From the NCBI RefSeq assembly GCF_001645125.1, contig NZ_LXKA01000065.1, positions 100,411-164,410 on the forward strand: a stretch of 64,000 nt of DNA, written 5' to 3'. The stretch comes from Paraburkholderia ginsengiterrae (GTDB taxonomy: Bacteria > Pseudomonadota > Gammaproteobacteria > Burkholderiales > Burkholderiaceae). How positions within the stretch are numbered: the first letter of the stretch is position 1; the number at the start of each line of letters is the position of its first letter. A model generated the notes under the pieces. It worked only from the letters and a program-made list of their open reading frames with translations. It did not search any database and was not told the origin of the DNA. The translations under genes and the position numbers were made by a program. This document shows, in pieces, positions 28,201 to 38,502 of the stretch.

Positions 28201-28593
28201 TTACTCAGCTTCTTGCACTTCGACTTCTTCAACTTCCGGACGGTCGAGCAGTTCGACCAGTGCCATCGGAGCGTTGTCGCCGACGCGGAAGCCGAACTTC
28301 AGGACGCGCAGGTAGCCGCCCGGACGGGTGGCGTAGCGCGGGCCCAGAACTTCGAACAGCTTCGTGACCGAATCACGATCGCGCAGGCGGTTGAACGCCA
28401 GACGGCGGTTTGCCAGCGACGGCTTCTTGCCGAGCGTGATCAGCGGCTCAACAACTTTACGGAGTTCTTTTGCTTTCGGCAGCGTGGTCTTGATGACTTC
28501 GTGCTCGATCAGCGAGTTGGACATATTACGGAGCATTGCCAGACGGTGGCTGCTCGTGCGGTTCAGTTTCCGCAGACCATGACGGTGACGCAT
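28201..28593 (-). CDS. rplQ: 50S ribosomal protein L17
   Basis: A 130-residue L17 that lies near the exit of the 50S polypeptide tunnel. The start [20 protein letters not shown] and [25 protein letters not shown] are diagnostic. The C-terminus ends with an acidic tail ([11 protein letters not shown]). It is the last gene of the alpha operon, but it is separated from rpoA by 172 bases containing a terminator-like hairpin. Confidence 0.98.
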   Translation of the reverse strand: MRHRHGLRKLNRTSSHRLAMLRNMSNSLIEHEVIKTTLPKAKELRKVVEPLITLGKKPSLANRRLAFNRLRDRDSVTKLFEVLGPRYATRPGGYLRVLKFGFRVGDNAPMALVELLDRPEVEEVEVQEAE

Positions 28594-28680
28594 GTTAATT
28601 CCTTCGATTCAAAGTTTTGGTCCAGCTCTTCTATCGCGCTCGATCTACCCAAAGGGCAGTGAGGGCACGGGCCGGTAGTG

Positions 28681-28722
28681 AAAAAAGCCAAGACGCGGAT
28701 TTTAAAGGAAAATCCGCGTCTT
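28681..28722 (-). terminator. Terminator-like hairpin between rpoA and rplQ
   Basis: A 14-bp perfect stem (28690-28703 with 28709-28722, five-base loop) is followed on the minus strand by GGC and six T (28681-28686). By structure this is a strong intrinsic terminator, yet rplQ lies downstream in the same direction. Confidence 0.75.
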
Positions 28723-28765
28723 TGCCAGTGCAGCGACGGGTTCTGACCCGGGATGACTTATCGAC

Positions 28766-29743
28766 TTACTTGTCCAAACCTGCCGGCGGCCAGTTTTCGA
28801 GCTTCATGCCGAGCGTCAAACCACGCGACGCCAGTACTTCCTTGATTTCGTTCAGCGACTTGCGGCCGAGATTCGGCGTCTTGAGCAGCTCGTTTTCCGT
28901 GCGCTGAATCAGGTCGCCGATGTAGTAAATGTTCTCAGCCTTCAGGCAGTTCGCGGAACGAACCGTCAGTTCGAGATCATCAACCGGACGCAGCAGGATC
29001 GGATCGATCTGCGGTGCGCGCGACGGCGCTTCAGCCGTTGCTTCGGTGCCTTCCAGTGCAGCGAAGACCGACAGTTGGTCGACCAGAATGCGCGCCGATT
29101 GACGGATCGCTTCTTCCGGCGAGATCACACCGTTGGTTTCGATGTTCATCACGAGCTTGTCGAGGTCGGTACGCTGTTCGACACGCGCGCTCTCAACAGC
29201 GTAGCTCACGCGACGAACCGGCGAGAACGACGCATCCAGCACGATACGACCGATGATCTTGGCCGACTCTTCGCCATAACGACGCACGTTGCCCGGCACA
29301 TAGCCACGGCCCTTCTCGATCTTGATCTGCACGTCGAGCTTGCCGCCCTTCGACAGGTGCGCAATCACGTGATCCGGGTTGATCACTTCGCAATCGTGCG
29401 CAAGTTCGATGTCGCCAGCCGTGACAACGCCTTCGCCTTCCTTGCGCAGCGTAACCGTCACTTCGTCACGGTTATGCAGCTTGAACACCACGCCCTTCAG
29501 GTTCAACAACAGGTTGACCACGTCTTCCTGCACGCCGTCGAGCGTCGAATACTCATGCACGACCCCTGCGATCGTCACTTCGGTCGGCGCATAGCCCACC
29601 ATCGACGACAACAGCACGCGCCGGAGCGCGTTACCCAAGGTGTGGCCATAACCGCGTTCAAACGGTTCCATGACCACTTTCGCATGGCTCTCACCAAGCG
29701 ATTCAACTGCGATGATCTTGGGCTTCAACAAACTGGTTTGCAT
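28766..29743 (-). CDS. rpoA: RNA polymerase alpha subunit
   Basis: A 325-residue alpha subunit that dimerises to nucleate polymerase assembly. The N-terminal domain has [21 protein letters not shown] linker around residue 235-250 follows, and the C-terminal domain has [22 protein letters not shown] and [21 protein letters not shown], which binds UP elements and activators. Length is normal. It follows rpsD in the alpha operon. Confidence 0.98.
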   Translation of the reverse strand: MQTSLLKPKIIAVESLGESHAKVVMEPFERGYGHTLGNALRRVLLSSMVGYAPTEVTIAGVVHEYSTLDGVQEDVVNLLLNLKGVVFKLHNRDEVTVTLRKEGEGVVTAGDIELAHDCEVINPDHVIAHLSKGGKLDVQIKIEKGRGYVPGNVRRYGEESAKIIGRIVLDASFSPVRRVSYAVESARVEQRTDLDKLVMNIETNGVISPEEAIRQSARILVDQLSVFAALEGTEATAEAPSRAPQIDPILLRPVDDLELTVRSANCLKAENIYYIGDLIQRTENELLKTPNLGRKSLNEIKEVLASRGLTLGMKLENWPPAGLDK

Positions 29744-29867
29744 AGGTTTTCCTTTTCAATACCCTCGGCTCGTTACACCGATAAGGCTGACCGGTGACAA
29801 CCTGAAAATAAACAGCCGAGACGCCCCCTTGCACAACGCAATTGGGGTGCCCCGGCCGTTAATCCGA

Positions 29868-30491
29868 TTACCGCGAGTACAATTCGACGATCAGGCTCTC
29901 GTTGATGTCGCCAGCGATGTCGCTGCGTTCCGGCTTCTGCTTGAACGTGCCTTCGAACTTCTTCGAATCGACAGCGACCCAGCTCGGCATACCGCCTTGC
30001 TCAGCCAGCGACAGCGCTTCGAGAATACGCGCTTGCTTCTTCGACTGTTCGCGCACGGCAACCACGTCGCCTGCCTTCACTTGCATCGACGGGATGTTCG
30101 ACACGACGCCGTTCACCGCGATCGCCTTGTGGCTGACCAGCTGACGTGCTTCTGCGCGCGTCGAGCCGAAGCCCATGCGATACACGACGTTGTCCAGACG
30201 CGACTCGAGCAATTGCAGCAGGTTTTCACCCGTGTTGCCCTTCAGGCGGTCGGCTTCAGCGAAGTAACGACGGAATTGACGCTCGAGAACGCCGTAGATG
30301 CGCTTCACTTTTTGCTTTTCGCGCAGCTGCGTGCCGTAGTCGGACGTGCGCGCACCCGAAGTGCGGCCGTGCTGGCCAGGCTTGCTGTCAAGCTTGCACT
30401 TGTCAGCGAGCGAACGACGGGAGCTCTTCAGGAAGAGGTCAGTGCCTTCACGGCGGGACAGCTTGGCCTTCGGGCCGATATAACGTGCCAC
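29868..30491 (-). CDS. rpsD: 30S ribosomal protein S4
   Basis: A 207-residue primary 16S rRNA-binding protein. It has [19 protein letters not shown] at the start and an S4 RNA-binding domain with [26 protein letters not shown]. In E. coli S4 represses the alpha operon by binding a pseudoknot in the rpsM leader; whether this happens here is not shown by the sequence. It is followed by a 124-base spacer to rpoA. Confidence 0.98.
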   Translation of the reverse strand: MARYIGPKAKLSRREGTDLFLKSSRRSLADKCKLDSKPGQHGRTSGARTSDYGTQLREKQKVKRIYGVLERQFRRYFAEADRLKGNTGENLLQLLESRLDNVVYRMGFGSTRAEARQLVSHKAIAVNGVVSNIPSMQVKAGDVVAVREQSKKQARILEALSLAEQGGMPSWVAVDSKKFEGTFKQKPERSDIAGDINESLIVELYSR

Positions 30492-30638
30492 GTTGATTCC
30501 TTCGATGATTAATCACGCAAGTGCATGCACTCGCGCTAGTCCGAACCCTTTGGGTCGAACGGTGGGCTTAGTCAATTCAATAGCGCACGCAGCCTGCAGC
30601 CGCGCAGGGCGGCAACAGGCGCGAGCAATACTAGCGTC

Positions 30639-31043
30639 TTAGATACGACGACGCTTCGGCGGACGGCAGCCGTTATGCGGGACCGGGGTCACGTCGGAGA
30701 TCGCGGTGATCTTGATGCCAAGACCATGCAACGCGCGCACCGCCGACTCACGGCCAGGACCGGGGCCCTTGATCCGCACTTCGAGGTTCTTCACGCCGTA
30801 TTCCATCGCCACGCGGCCAGCCGATTCGGCTGCCACCTGGGCCGCAAACGGGGTCGACTTACGCGAACCCTTGAAGCCCTGACCACCCGACGTTGCCCAA
30901 GCAAGTGCATTGCCTTGGCGATCGGTGATCGTGATGATGGTGTTGTTGAACGACGCGTGAACGTGAACCACGCCCTCGGCGACGTTCTTCTTGACCTTCT
31001 TGCGAACGCGTTGCGCCGCGGAGTTGTTCGAAGCCTTAGCCAT
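30639..31043 (-). CDS. rpsK: 30S ribosomal protein S11
   Basis: A 134-residue S11 of the 30S platform. [31 protein letters not shown] and the final [16 protein letters not shown] are diagnostic. It lies 28 bases after rpsM and 147 bases before rpsD. Confidence 0.98.
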   Translation of the reverse strand: MAKASNNSAAQRVRKKVKKNVAEGVVHVHASFNNTIITITDRQGNALAWATSGGQGFKGSRKSTPFAAQVAAESAGRVAMEYGVKNLEVRIKGPGPGRESAVRALHGLGIKITAISDVTPVPHNGCRPPKRRRI

Positions 31044-31071
31044 TACGTTTTCCTGTAACTGTCAGTTCCGC

Positions 31072-31437
31072 TTACTTCTTCAGCGATTGCGCTGCACGAC
31101 GCGGACCCTTGCGCGTACGGGCATTCGTACGCGTACGTTGGCCGCGCAGGGGCAAGCCCTTACGATGCCGAACGCCACGGTAGCAGCCGAGATCCATCAG
31201 GCGCTTGATGTTCATCGTCGTTTCACGGCGAAGATCGCCTTCAACGATGAACTTGCCGACTTCTTCACGCAGCTTTTCGAGGTCTGCGTCGTTCAGGTCT
31301 TTGACCTTCTTCGAAAATGCCACACCAGCAGCGACGCAAATGTCGCGCGAGCGCGTGCGGCCGATACCGTAAATAGCCGTCAGGCCGATTTCGGTATGCT
31401 GGTGATTCGGGATGTTAACCCCTGCGATACGAGCCAT
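31072..31437 (-). CDS. rpsM: 30S ribosomal protein S13
   Basis: A 121-residue S13 of the 30S head, contacting 50S and P-site tRNA. It has [25 protein letters not shown] at the start and the basic tail [17 protein letters not shown]. It follows rpmJ after a short spacer. Confidence 0.98.
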
Positions 31438-31478
31438 TGTTTTTCCTCAAACAAAAAGCGCAAGCAAAAGCGCGGCGT

Positions 31479-31595
31479 TCAGCCTTGACGCTGTTTGTGG
31501 CGCGGATCAGAGCTGCAAATCACGCGCACAACGCCTTTGCGCTTGATGATCTTGCAATTGCGGCAAATGCGCTTAACCGATGCCATCACTTTCAT
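31479..31595 (-). CDS. rpmJ: 50S ribosomal protein L36
   Basis: A 38-residue gene read directly on the minus strand as [20 protein letters not shown] followed by a [18 protein letters not shown] end. The zinc-ribbon ligands Cys-x2-Cys and Cys-x4-His are all present (the C+ form of L36). It lies between infA and rpsM, its normal place, and is too short for many gene finders. Confidence 0.97.
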
Positions 31596-31615
31596 GATAT
31601 TACCCTTTTTTCAAA

Positions 31616-31834
31616 TCACTTCGCCCGGAACACGATCCGCGCACGCGACAGATCGTAAGGCGTCAATTCAACCGTCACCTTGTCGCCCGGCAAGATTCGG
31701 ATGTAATGCATCCGCATCTTGCCGGATATGTGTCCCAATACGACATGGCCGTTTTCCAGCTTCACCCTGAAGGTAGCGTTAGGCAGGTTTTCGATGACTT
31801 CACCCTGCATCTGGATAACATCGTCTTTGGCCAT
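31616..31834 (-). CDS. infA: Translation initiation factor IF-1
   Basis: A 72-residue OB-fold protein that binds the ribosomal A site during initiation. It has [41 protein letters not shown] and [17 protein letters not shown]. Start 31834 is preceded by AAGGAC. The location between secY and rpmJ inside the ribosomal cluster is a betaproteobacterial feature (E. coli infA lies elsewhere). Confidence 0.98.
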   Translation of the reverse strand: MAKDDVIQMQGEVIENLPNATFRVKLENGHVVLGHISGKMRMHYIRILPGDKVTVELTPYDLSRARIVFRAK

Positions 31835-31842
31835 AAGTCCTT

Positions 31843-33189
31843 TCAACGCATCGGGACGCCGCCGCCTTTGAAATTAGCTTTCTTCAGCAGCGATTCATAC
31901 TGTTGCGACATAACGTACGACTGCACCTGCGCCATGAAGTCCATTGTGACGACGACAATGATCAGCAGCGACGTTCCACCAAAATAAAACGGCACGTTCC
32001 AGCGCAGCACCAGAAATTCGGGCAGCAGACAAACAAACACGATGTAGATCGCACCAGCCAGCGTCAAACGCGTCAGGATGCGGTCGATGTATCGCGCCGT
32101 TTGATCGCCCGGGCGGATGCCTGGGACGAAAGCGCCACTCTTTTTCAGGTTGTCGGCCGTCTCTCTGCTGTTGAACACCAACGCGGTGTAGAAGAAACAG
32201 AAGAAGACGATCGCCAACGCGTACAGCAACACGTACACCGGTTGGCCAGGCTTGAGGGCTTCGGCCACATTGTGCAACGTGTCTGCGAACCAGCTGTTAC
32301 GCGACCCCGAACTAAACCAGTTCAGGATAGTTGCCGGGAAGAGAATGATCGACGATGCGAAGATCGGCGGAATCACGCCCGACATGTTCAACTTCAGCGG
32401 CAGATGCGAAGACTGTCCGCCGTAAATCTTGTTACCGACTTGCCGCTTGGCGTAGTTCACAAGAATCTTGCGCTGGCCGCGTTCGATGAACACCACCAGA
32501 TACGTCACAGCAGCAATCAGCGCGACGACGATAATCGCCGAGATCGGGCTCATCGAACCGGTTTGCACCAGCGAAACAAGGCCACCAATCGCATTCGGGA
32601 AACCCGCTGCGATCCCGCCGAAAATAATGATCGAGATACCGTTGCCAAGCCCGCGTTCCGTGATCTGCTCACCCAGCCACATCAGGAACATCGTGCCGGT
32701 CACCAGCGTCACGACCGTCGTCAACCGAAAAACCATCCCCGGATCGATCACCAAGCCCGGCTGATTTTCCAGCGCAACGGCAATGCCGAATGCCTGGAAC
32801 GTCGCCAGCAGGACCGTAAAGATACGCGTGTACTGCGTAATCTTCCGCTGACCCGCCTGCCCTTCCTTTTTCAACGCTTCGAGTTGCGGCGAAACAATTG
32901 CCAGCAACTGCATGATGATCGACGCCGAAATATACGGCATGATCCCCAGCGCAAAAATCGTGAACCGCGAAAGTGCGCCACCCGAGAACATGTTGAACAT
33001 GCCTAGGATGCCGCCCGACTGGCTTTGGAACAACTTAGCCAGCTGGTCCGGGTCAATACCCGGCACCGGAATGTGCGCGCCGATACGGTAGACGATCAGC
33101 GCCAGCAGCAGGAACACTGCCCGCCGACGCAGATCGCCGAACTTCGCCGCGCTGCGACCGGGTTTTGCGAGACTCGGGCTGTTAGCCAA
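31843..33189 (-). CDS. secY: Protein translocase channel subunit SecY
   Basis: A 448-residue ten-helix channel for Sec export. It has [12 protein letters not shown], the second helix with [36 protein letters not shown]-type loops, and the C-terminal loop before [19 protein letters not shown]. The start is read as TTG at 33189, giving [28 protein letters not shown] lies just upstream of it. The ATG six codons earlier (33207) would put that ribosome site inside the coding sequence, so it is rejected. It follows rplO as in the spc operon. Confidence 0.96.
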   Translation of the reverse strand: MANSPSLAKPGRSAAKFGDLRRRAVFLLLALIVYRIGAHIPVPGIDPDQLAKLFQSQSGGILGMFNMFSGGALSRFTIFALGIMPYISASIIMQLLAIVSPQLEALKKEGQAGQRKITQYTRIFTVLLATFQAFGIAVALENQPGLVIDPGMVFRLTTVVTLVTGTMFLMWLGEQITERGLGNGISIIIFGGIAAGFPNAIGGLVSLVQTGSMSPISAIIVVALIAAVTYLVVFIERGQRKILVNYAKRQVGNKIYGGQSSHLPLKLNMSGVIPPIFASSIILFPATILNWFSSGSRNSWFADTLHNVAEALKPGQPVYVLLYALAIVFFCFFYTALVFNSRETADNLKKSGAFVPGIRPGDQTARYIDRILTRLTLAGAIYIVFVCLLPEFLVLRWNVPFYFGGTSLLIIVVVTMDFMAQVQSYVMSQQYESLLKKANFKGGGVPMR

Positions 33190-33235
33190 GTACCTTCTCC
33201 GATGCAAATGCTAGTGACGGCAAATAACTTGCACG

Positions 33236-33670
33236 TTACTCGGCAAAAGAGCCGCCGGCTGCTTCAATAGCAGCGCGCGCACCCTTCGTCGCACCCAGAC
33301 CCTTCACAACGACCTTGCGCTTAAGCTCGCCCGTCGCGATGATCTTGGCGCTCTTGATCAGCTCGCCGACCAGGCCGGCTTGCTTCAGAGCCAGCAGATC
33401 GATTTCGTCGACCGGCAGCTTTTCCAGATCCGAGAGACGCACTTCACCGACGAATTCCTTCGTCAGCGAGGTGAAGCCGCGCTTCGGCAGGCGACGTTGC
33501 AGCGGCATTTGACCGCCTTCGAAGCCAACCTTGTGAAAGCCGCCCGAACGCGACTTTTGACCCTTGTGACCACGGCCAGCGGTCTTGCCGAGGCCGGAGC
33601 CGATGCCGCGACCAACGCGACGCTTTGCGTGCTTCGCGCCTTCAGCCGGCTTCAGGTTATTCAATTCCAT
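33236..33670 (-). CDS. rplO: 50S ribosomal protein L15
   Basis: A 144-residue L15 of the 50S subunit. It has [22 protein letters not shown], the Gly-rich [21 protein letters not shown] and [24 protein letters not shown] lies six bases before the ATG at 33670, which fixes the start. It is located between rpmD and secY. Confidence 0.98.
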   Translation of the reverse strand: MELNNLKPAEGAKHAKRRVGRGIGSGLGKTAGRGHKGQKSRSGGFHKVGFEGGQMPLQRRLPKRGFTSLTKEFVGEVRLSDLEKLPVDEIDLLALKQAGLVGELIKSAKIIATGELKRKVVVKGLGATKGARAAIEAAGGSFAE

Positions 33671-33699
33671 TATCAACTCCTTGAGTCCTGGTCAGCCGC

Positions 33700-33882
33700 T
33701 TAGCTGATGACCTTAACGAGGTACGAAACCTTGTTGATCATGCCGCGCACAGCCGGCGTGTCCTGCAACTCGCTAACCGAGTTGAGTCGGCGCAGGCCCA
33801 GGCCACGCACCGTTGCACGGTGCGTTTCACGGGTGCCGATCAGGCTCTTGACGAGCTGGACCTTGACAGTTTTATCAGACAT
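33700..33882 (-). CDS. rpmD: 50S ribosomal protein L30
   Basis: A 60-residue L30: [20 protein letters not shown] then [15 protein letters not shown]. The true start is the ATG at 33882; the frame is open further upstream only because it overlaps the rpsE region. It lies ten bases after rpsE. Confidence 0.97.
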   Translation of the reverse strand: MSDKTVKVQLVKSLIGTRETHRATVRGLGLRRLNSVSELQDTPAVRGMINKVSYLVKVIS

Positions 33883-33892
33883 GGTGTCCACC

Positions 33893-34411
33893 TTAGCCCA
33901 GAATATCTTCGACGGACTTGCCGCGCTTCGCCGCGATGTCGCCCGGCGTGGACTGCTTGCGCAGGCCGTCGAGCGTTGCACGAACGAGGTTGTACGGGTT
34001 CGTCGAGCCGTGGCTCTTGGCCACAACGTTCTGCACGCCCATCACGTCGAACACTGCGCGCATCGGACCGCCAGCGATCACACCGGTACCGTCCTTGGCC
34101 GGAGCCAGGAGGACCATCGATGCGCCGTGCTTACCGTGCACTTCGTGCTGCAGGGTACCGTTCTTCAGCGGCACCTTGAACATGTTGCGGCGAGCCTGTT
34201 CCATCGCCTTCTGAACAGCGACCGGCACTTCCTTCGCCTTGCCCTTGCCCATACCGACGCGGCCATCACCATCGCCAACCACGGTCAGTGCGGCGAAGCC
34301 GAGAATCCGGCCACCCTTCACGACCTTGGTCACGCGGTTGACCGAAATCATTTTTTCACGAAGGCCGTCGTCGCGTTCGTCAGCCTGAACTTTCGCTTGC
34401 ATCTTTGCCAT
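33893..34411 (-). CDS. rpsE: 30S ribosomal protein S5
   Basis: A 172-residue S5, involved in decoding fidelity and the helicase activity of the ribosome. The N-terminal double-stranded RNA-binding-like part has [20 protein letters not shown] and [21 protein letters not shown]. The C-terminal part has [18 protein letters not shown]. Residues of the spectinomycin loop (VTKVVKGG) look wild type. Confidence 0.98.
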   Translation of the reverse strand: MAKMQAKVQADERDDGLREKMISVNRVTKVVKGGRILGFAALTVVGDGDGRVGMGKGKAKEVPVAVQKAMEQARRNMFKVPLKNGTLQHEVHGKHGASMVLLAPAKDGTGVIAGGPMRAVFDVMGVQNVVAKSHGSTNPYNLVRATLDGLRKQSTPGDIAAKRGKSVEDILG

Positions 34412-34425
34412 GACGAATTCTTCCC

Positions 34426-34791
34426 TTAGAACTTGAGTCCGGCTTCGCGCGCCGCATCAGCCAGCGCTTTCACGCGGCCGTGGTAACGGAAACCCGAACG
34501 GTCGAAGGCGACGGATTCGATGCCGGCAGCCTTAGCCTTTTCTGCAATGCGCTTACCGATCAGCGTCGCGGCAGCGACGTTGCCGCCCTTGCCCGTCTGA
34601 TCAGCCAGTTGCGCACGCACTTCGGCCTCGAGCGTCGACGCGCTGGCGAGCACCTTGGTGCCGCACGGCGAGAACACTTGCGCATAGATGTGCGTGTTCG
34701 TGCGATGCACGGCGAGACGCGCGACCTGCAGCTCAGCGATCTTGATACGCGTCTGACGAGCGCGGCGCAGGCGAGATTGAGTCTTATCCAT
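34426..34791 (-). CDS. rplR: 50S ribosomal protein L18
   Basis: A 121-residue 5S rRNA-binding protein. It has [17 protein letters not shown], then [18 protein letters not shown] and [26 protein letters not shown], all standard. It is located between rplF and rpsE. Confidence 0.98.
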   Translation of the reverse strand: MDKTQSRLRRARQTRIKIAELQVARLAVHRTNTHIYAQVFSPCGTKVLASASTLEAEVRAQLADQTGKGGNVAAATLIGKRIAEKAKAAGIESVAFDRSGFRYHGRVKALADAAREAGLKF

Positions 34792-34803
34792 GATTGCGCA
34801 CCC

Positions 34804-35334
34804 TTACTTCTTCTTCGTTTCTTTGAGGATCACGACCTCGTTGGCGTAGCGCACACCCTTGCCCTTGTAGGGCTCCGGCGGGCGATAGCCGCGCACTTCT
34901 GCAGCGACCTGGCCAACTTTCTGCTTGTCGATCCCCTTGATCACGATTTCGGTTTGCGACGGGGTTTCAGCCTTCACGCCTTCCGGCATCTGGTGCACCA
35001 CGGGGTGCGAGAAACCCAGCGACAGATTCAGCTTGTCGCCTTGCGCCTGTGCGCGGTAACCGACGCCAACCAGCGTCAGCTTGCGCTCGAAACCCTTCGT
35101 CACGCCGTTCACCATGTTCGCAACCAGTGCGCGCATCGTGCCCGACATCGCATTCGCTTCGCGGCTTTCGTCAGCCGGCTCGAACTTCAGCGTGCCGTTG
35201 TCGTTCACCACCTTCACGAGGCTGTTAGCAGCCTGCGAAATCGTACCCAGCGGGCCCTTGACGGTAATGCGTTCGTCGCTCAGGGCCACTTCTGCGCCTT
35301 GCAGCGCGATCGGGCTTTTACCTACTCGAGACAT
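34804..35334 (-). CDS. rplF: 50S ribosomal protein L6
   Basis: A 176-residue L6 near the factor-binding centre of 50S. It has [16 protein letters not shown], a duplicated beta-sheet fold and the C-terminal [22 protein letters not shown] motif. It starts 18 bases after rpsH. Confidence 0.98.
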   Translation of the reverse strand: MSRVGKSPIALQGAEVALSDERITVKGPLGTISQAANSLVKVVNDNGTLKFEPADESREANAMSGTMRALVANMVNGVTKGFERKLTLVGVGYRAQAQGDKLNLSLGFSHPVVHQMPEGVKAETPSQTEIVIKGIDKQKVGQVAAEVRGYRPPEPYKGKGVRYANEVVILKETKKK

Positions 35335-35352
35335 GTTTCTCTCCTTTCGGCC

Positions 35353-35748
35353 TTAAGCGACGTAGCAGATGACTTCGCCGCCAACGCCCGTTGCACGTGC
35401 CTTGCGGTCCGTCATCACGCCCTTCGGCGTCGACACGATTGCCACGCCGAGGCCATTCATGACCACGGGGATGTCGTTACGGCCGCGATACACACGCAGA
35501 CCAGGCTTCGAAACGCGTTCAATGCGCTCGATAACCGGACGGCCAGCGTAGTATTTCAACACGATGTTCAATTCCGACTTCGCACCTTCGGACTTCACTG
35601 CGAAATCGTCGATATAACCTTCGTCCTTCAGGACCTGCGCAATCGCAACCTTGACTTTCGACGAGGGCATAGTCACCGAAACTTTCTCAACCATCTGCGC
35701 ATTGCGGATGCGAGTCAGCATATCGGCGATAGGATCACTCATGCTCAT
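35353..35748 (-). CDS. rpsH: 30S ribosomal protein S8
   Basis: A 131-residue S8, a primary binder of 16S helix 21. In E. coli it represses the spc operon by binding near rplE. It has [26 protein letters not shown]-like core ([14 protein letters not shown]) and [20 protein letters not shown]. The first ATG (35748) is used because AGGAG lies eight bases upstream. Confidence 0.98.
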
Positions 35749-35762
35749 TTATGTTTCTCCTA

Positions 35763-36068
35763 TTACCAGCTCGCCTTGGTCAGGCCAGGGATCTCGCCGC
35801 GGAACGCGATTTCACGAATCTTGTTACGCGCCAGCCCGAATTTACGGAACGTACCGCGCGGACGACCGGTAATTGCGCAACGGTTGCGCTTACGGGTCGG
35901 GTTAGAGTTGCGCGGCAGTTGTTGCAGTTCGAGACGTGCTGCGTAATGCTCCTCGTCCGACTTGCTCATATCGCTAATGATCGCCTTCAACTCTGCACGC
36001 TTGGGAGCGTACTTAGCAGCGAGGCGAGCACGCTTCTTTTCACGTTCGATCAGTGCCAGTTTAGCCAC
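35763..36068 (-). CDS. rpsN: 30S ribosomal protein S14
   Basis: A 101-residue S14 of the long, zinc-free type (no CxxC pairs). It has [20 protein letters not shown] and the C-terminal [20 protein letters not shown]. It lies between rplE and rpsH. Confidence 0.98.
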   Translation of the reverse strand: MAKLALIEREKKRARLAAKYAPKRAELKAIISDMSKSDEEHYAARLELQQLPRNSNPTRKRNRCAITGRPRGTFRKFGLARNKIREIAFRGEIPGLTKASW

Positions 36069-36075
36069 GGTAACC

Positions 36076-36615
36076 TCAGTTTCTGAACGGGAACTTGAAG
36101 CTGGCGAGCAGAGCCTTTGCTTCGTCGTCGGTCTTCGCAGTCGTAGTGATGCTGATGTTCAGCCCACGGAGCGCGTCGATCTTGTCGTAGTCGATTTCGG
36201 GGAAAATGATCTGCTCTTTCACACCGATGTTGTAGTTGCCGCGACCATCGAACGCACGACCCGACACGCCACGGAAGTCGCGCACGCGGGGGAGCGCAAC
36301 CGTCACGAAACGGTCCAGAAATTCGTACATTGCCTGACCACGCAACGTGACCATTGCACCGATCGGATAGCCTTGACGGATCTTGAAGCCAGCGATTGCC
36401 TTGCGTGCCTTCGTGATCACCGGCTTCTGGCCTGCGATCTTCGTCAGGTCGCCAACGGCGTTTTCGATGATCTTCTTGTCAGCAACCGCTTCGCCAAGAC
36501 CCATGTTCAGGGTGATCTTGGTGATGCGCGGCACTTCCATCACGGACTTGTAACCGAACTTCTCGATGAGGCCGGGTACAACCTTCTCTTTGTAAAACTC
36601 TTGCAAACGAGCCAT
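36076..36615 (-). CDS. rplE: 50S ribosomal protein L5
   Basis: A 179-residue 5S rRNA-binding protein in the central protuberance. It has [40 protein letters not shown] and [21 protein letters not shown]. In E. coli the S8 operator overlaps this gene; no claim is made here. Confidence 0.98.
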   Translation of the reverse strand: MARLQEFYKEKVVPGLIEKFGYKSVMEVPRITKITLNMGLGEAVADKKIIENAVGDLTKIAGQKPVITKARKAIAGFKIRQGYPIGAMVTLRGQAMYEFLDRFVTVALPRVRDFRGVSGRAFDGRGNYNIGVKEQIIFPEIDYDKIDALRGLNISITTTAKTDDEAKALLASFKFPFRN

Positions 36616-36632
36616 TTTTATACTCCGCAGCG

Positions 36633-36941
36633 TCAGGCGCTCAGCTCGGCACCGGTCGTCTTAAGGAAACGAACCTTCTTGTCCCCTTCGACCTTGATGC
36701 CAACACGCGATGCCTTGCCATTCGCGTCGACCAATGCGACGTTCGAAATTTGCAGCGGCATCGTCTTGGCTTCCACACCGCCCGTCGTACCCTTCATCGG
36801 GTTCGGCTTGACATGCTTCTTGACGAGGTTGATACCCTCGACAATCACTTTGCCTTCGCCAACGGACAGCACGACGCCGCGCTTGCCTTTATCTTTGCCG
36901 GTGATGACGATAACTTCGTCACCCTTGCGAATCTTGTTCAT
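36633..36941 (-). CDS. rplX: 50S ribosomal protein L24
   Basis: A 102-residue L24, an assembly initiator with a KOW motif ([20 protein letters not shown]) and [13 protein letters not shown]. It lies between rplN and rplE. Confidence 0.98.
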   Translation of the reverse strand: MNKIRKGDEVIVITGKDKGKRGVVLSVGEGKVIVEGINLVKKHVKPNPMKGTTGGVEAKTMPLQISNVALVDANGKASRVGIKVEGDKKVRFLKTTGAELSA

Positions 36942-36950
36942 CGCGACTCC

Positions 36951-37319
36951 TTACAGCACTTCAGGTGCCAACGAAACGATCTTCATGAATCGTTCGCTGC
37001 GCAACTCGCGCGTGACAGGCCCGAAAATACGGGTGCCAATAGGTTCGAGCTTGGCATTCAACAACACTGCGGCATTGCCATCGAACTTGATCAGCGAGCC
37101 GTCCTGACGGCGCACACCCTTGGCGGTGCGAACCACCACGGCGTTATAAATTTCGCCTTTCTTTACGCGCCCGCGCGGCGTTGCTTCTTTGACGGTCACC
37201 TTGATGATGTCGCCAATGCTGGCATAACGACGCTTCGAGCCGCCGAGCACCTTGATGCACATGACTTCACGCGCACCCGTGTTGTCGGCCACTTCAAGCC
37301 GAGTTTCGGTCTGGATCAT
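36951..37319 (-). CDS. rplN: 50S ribosomal protein L14
   Basis: A 122-residue L14: [41 protein letters not shown] and [13 protein letters not shown]. It is the first gene of the spc-type unit, preceded by a 290-base spacer from rpsQ that carries a hairpin. Confidence 0.98.
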   Translation of the reverse strand: MIQTETRLEVADNTGAREVMCIKVLGGSKRRYASIGDIIKVTVKEATPRGRVKKGEIYNAVVVRTAKGVRRQDGSLIKFDGNAAVLLNAKLEPIGTRIFGPVTRELRSERFMKIVSLAPEVL

Positions 37320-37528
37320 GGTTTATCTTTCCCAACTTAATCCGGTCACACCACCATGGCGTACCCGGTCAGTCTTGGTCCCGTCAGCCAATCGGCTGCT
37401 TGGGTATGAACAGCAGCGACGGCAAACGAAACCCGCCATCGCAATCCGGTGAATCCTTCGGAACAGACTGGCGCCTGAACCGCTTCCCCCACCAACTTCG
37501 CCCGCGACGGGGCTCCCATAAAAGAGGG

Positions 37529-37561
37529 AAGACCGAGATTATAACAAATAATCTCGGTCTT
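37529..37561 (-). terminator. Hairpin at the rpsQ/rplN boundary
   Basis: A 14-bp perfect stem (37529/37530-37542 with 37548-37560/37561, five-base loop) lies 50 bases after the rpsQ stop. The minus-strand tract after it is only moderately T-rich (TTCCCTCTTTT), so it may be a partial terminator or an RNA processing signal dividing the S10 and spc units. Confidence 0.6.
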
Positions 37562-37609
37562 GCAAGCGAAACTTACTGCGATTTCAATTACTTCTACAAC
37601 TTTGCGGCG

Positions 37610-37882
37610 TCAGATGACGCGAGCAGCCTCGACCAGGCGAGCCACAACCCAAGCTTTCGTCTTCGAAATCGGACGCGTTTCCTGGATTTCAACGAGGTCG
37701 CCCTCGTTGTACGTGTTCGCATCGTCGTGCGCGTGGTACTTCTTCGAACGCACAACGTACTTGCCGTAGATCGGGTGCTTCACGCGGTGCTCAACCAGCA
37801 CGGTGACCGTCTTGTCCATCTTGTTGCTGACGACCTTGCCGACCAGCGTCCGCTTGAGCGAGGTTTTTACGCTATCGTTCAT
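37610..37882 (-). CDS. rpsQ: 30S ribosomal protein S17
   Basis: A 90-residue S17 with an OB fold. It has [47 protein letters not shown]-type segments and ends RLVEAARVI. Its ATG overlaps the rpmC stop (ATGA). Last gene of the S10-type unit. Confidence 0.98.
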
Positions 37883-38073
37883 TTCTGGTTCGCCTTCTCA
37901 GTCAGGACGGTCCGCACACGTGCGATGTCGCGACGGACTTTCTTCAGCTGGCTCGTGTTCGTGAGCTGCTGGGTCGCGAGTTGCATGCGCAGGCCGAATT
38001 GCGCCTTCAACAGGTCCGACAGCTCCTTGTTGAGCGCGGCCTGATCTTTCTGGTGAAGTTCGGAAGCCTTCAT
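37879..38073 (-). CDS. rpmC: 50S ribosomal protein L29
   Basis: A 64-residue L29 near the tunnel exit: [20 protein letters not shown] then [17 protein letters not shown]. The second of two adjacent ATGs (38073) is chosen because AAGGAG is six bases upstream of it. Confidence 0.97.
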
Positions 38074-38083
38074 CATTTGCTCC

Positions 38084-38500
38084 TTAGGCGCCGAGCTGAC
38101 GCACGATAAACGTCGTCTTGAGCGGCAGCTTCGCTGCAGCCAGACGGAACGCTTCGCGTGCCAGCTCTTCGGTTACGCCGTCCATTTCGTACAGCATCTT
38201 GCCCGGTTGAATCTCTGCGACGTAGTACTCAGGGTTACCCTTACCGTTACCCATCCGTACTTCAGCCGGCTTATGCGAAATCGGCTTGTCCGGGAAAATG
38301 CGGATCCAGATGCGGCCACCACGCTTGATGTGACGCGTCATTGCACGACGTGCCGCTTCAATCTGGCGCGCGGTCAAGCGACCACGACCGATAGCCTTCA
38401 GGCCGAACTCACCGAACGACACCGCGTTGCCGCGGGTAGCGATACCGGTGTTACGACCCTTCTGCTCTTTGCGATACTTTCTGCGTTTCGGTTGCAGCAT
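38084..38500 (-). CDS. rplP: 50S ribosomal protein L16
   Basis: A 138-residue L16: [41 protein letters not shown], the [20 protein letters not shown] segment. It contacts A-site tRNA and 5S rRNA. It lies two bases after rpsC. Confidence 0.98.
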
Positions 38501-38502
38501 CG

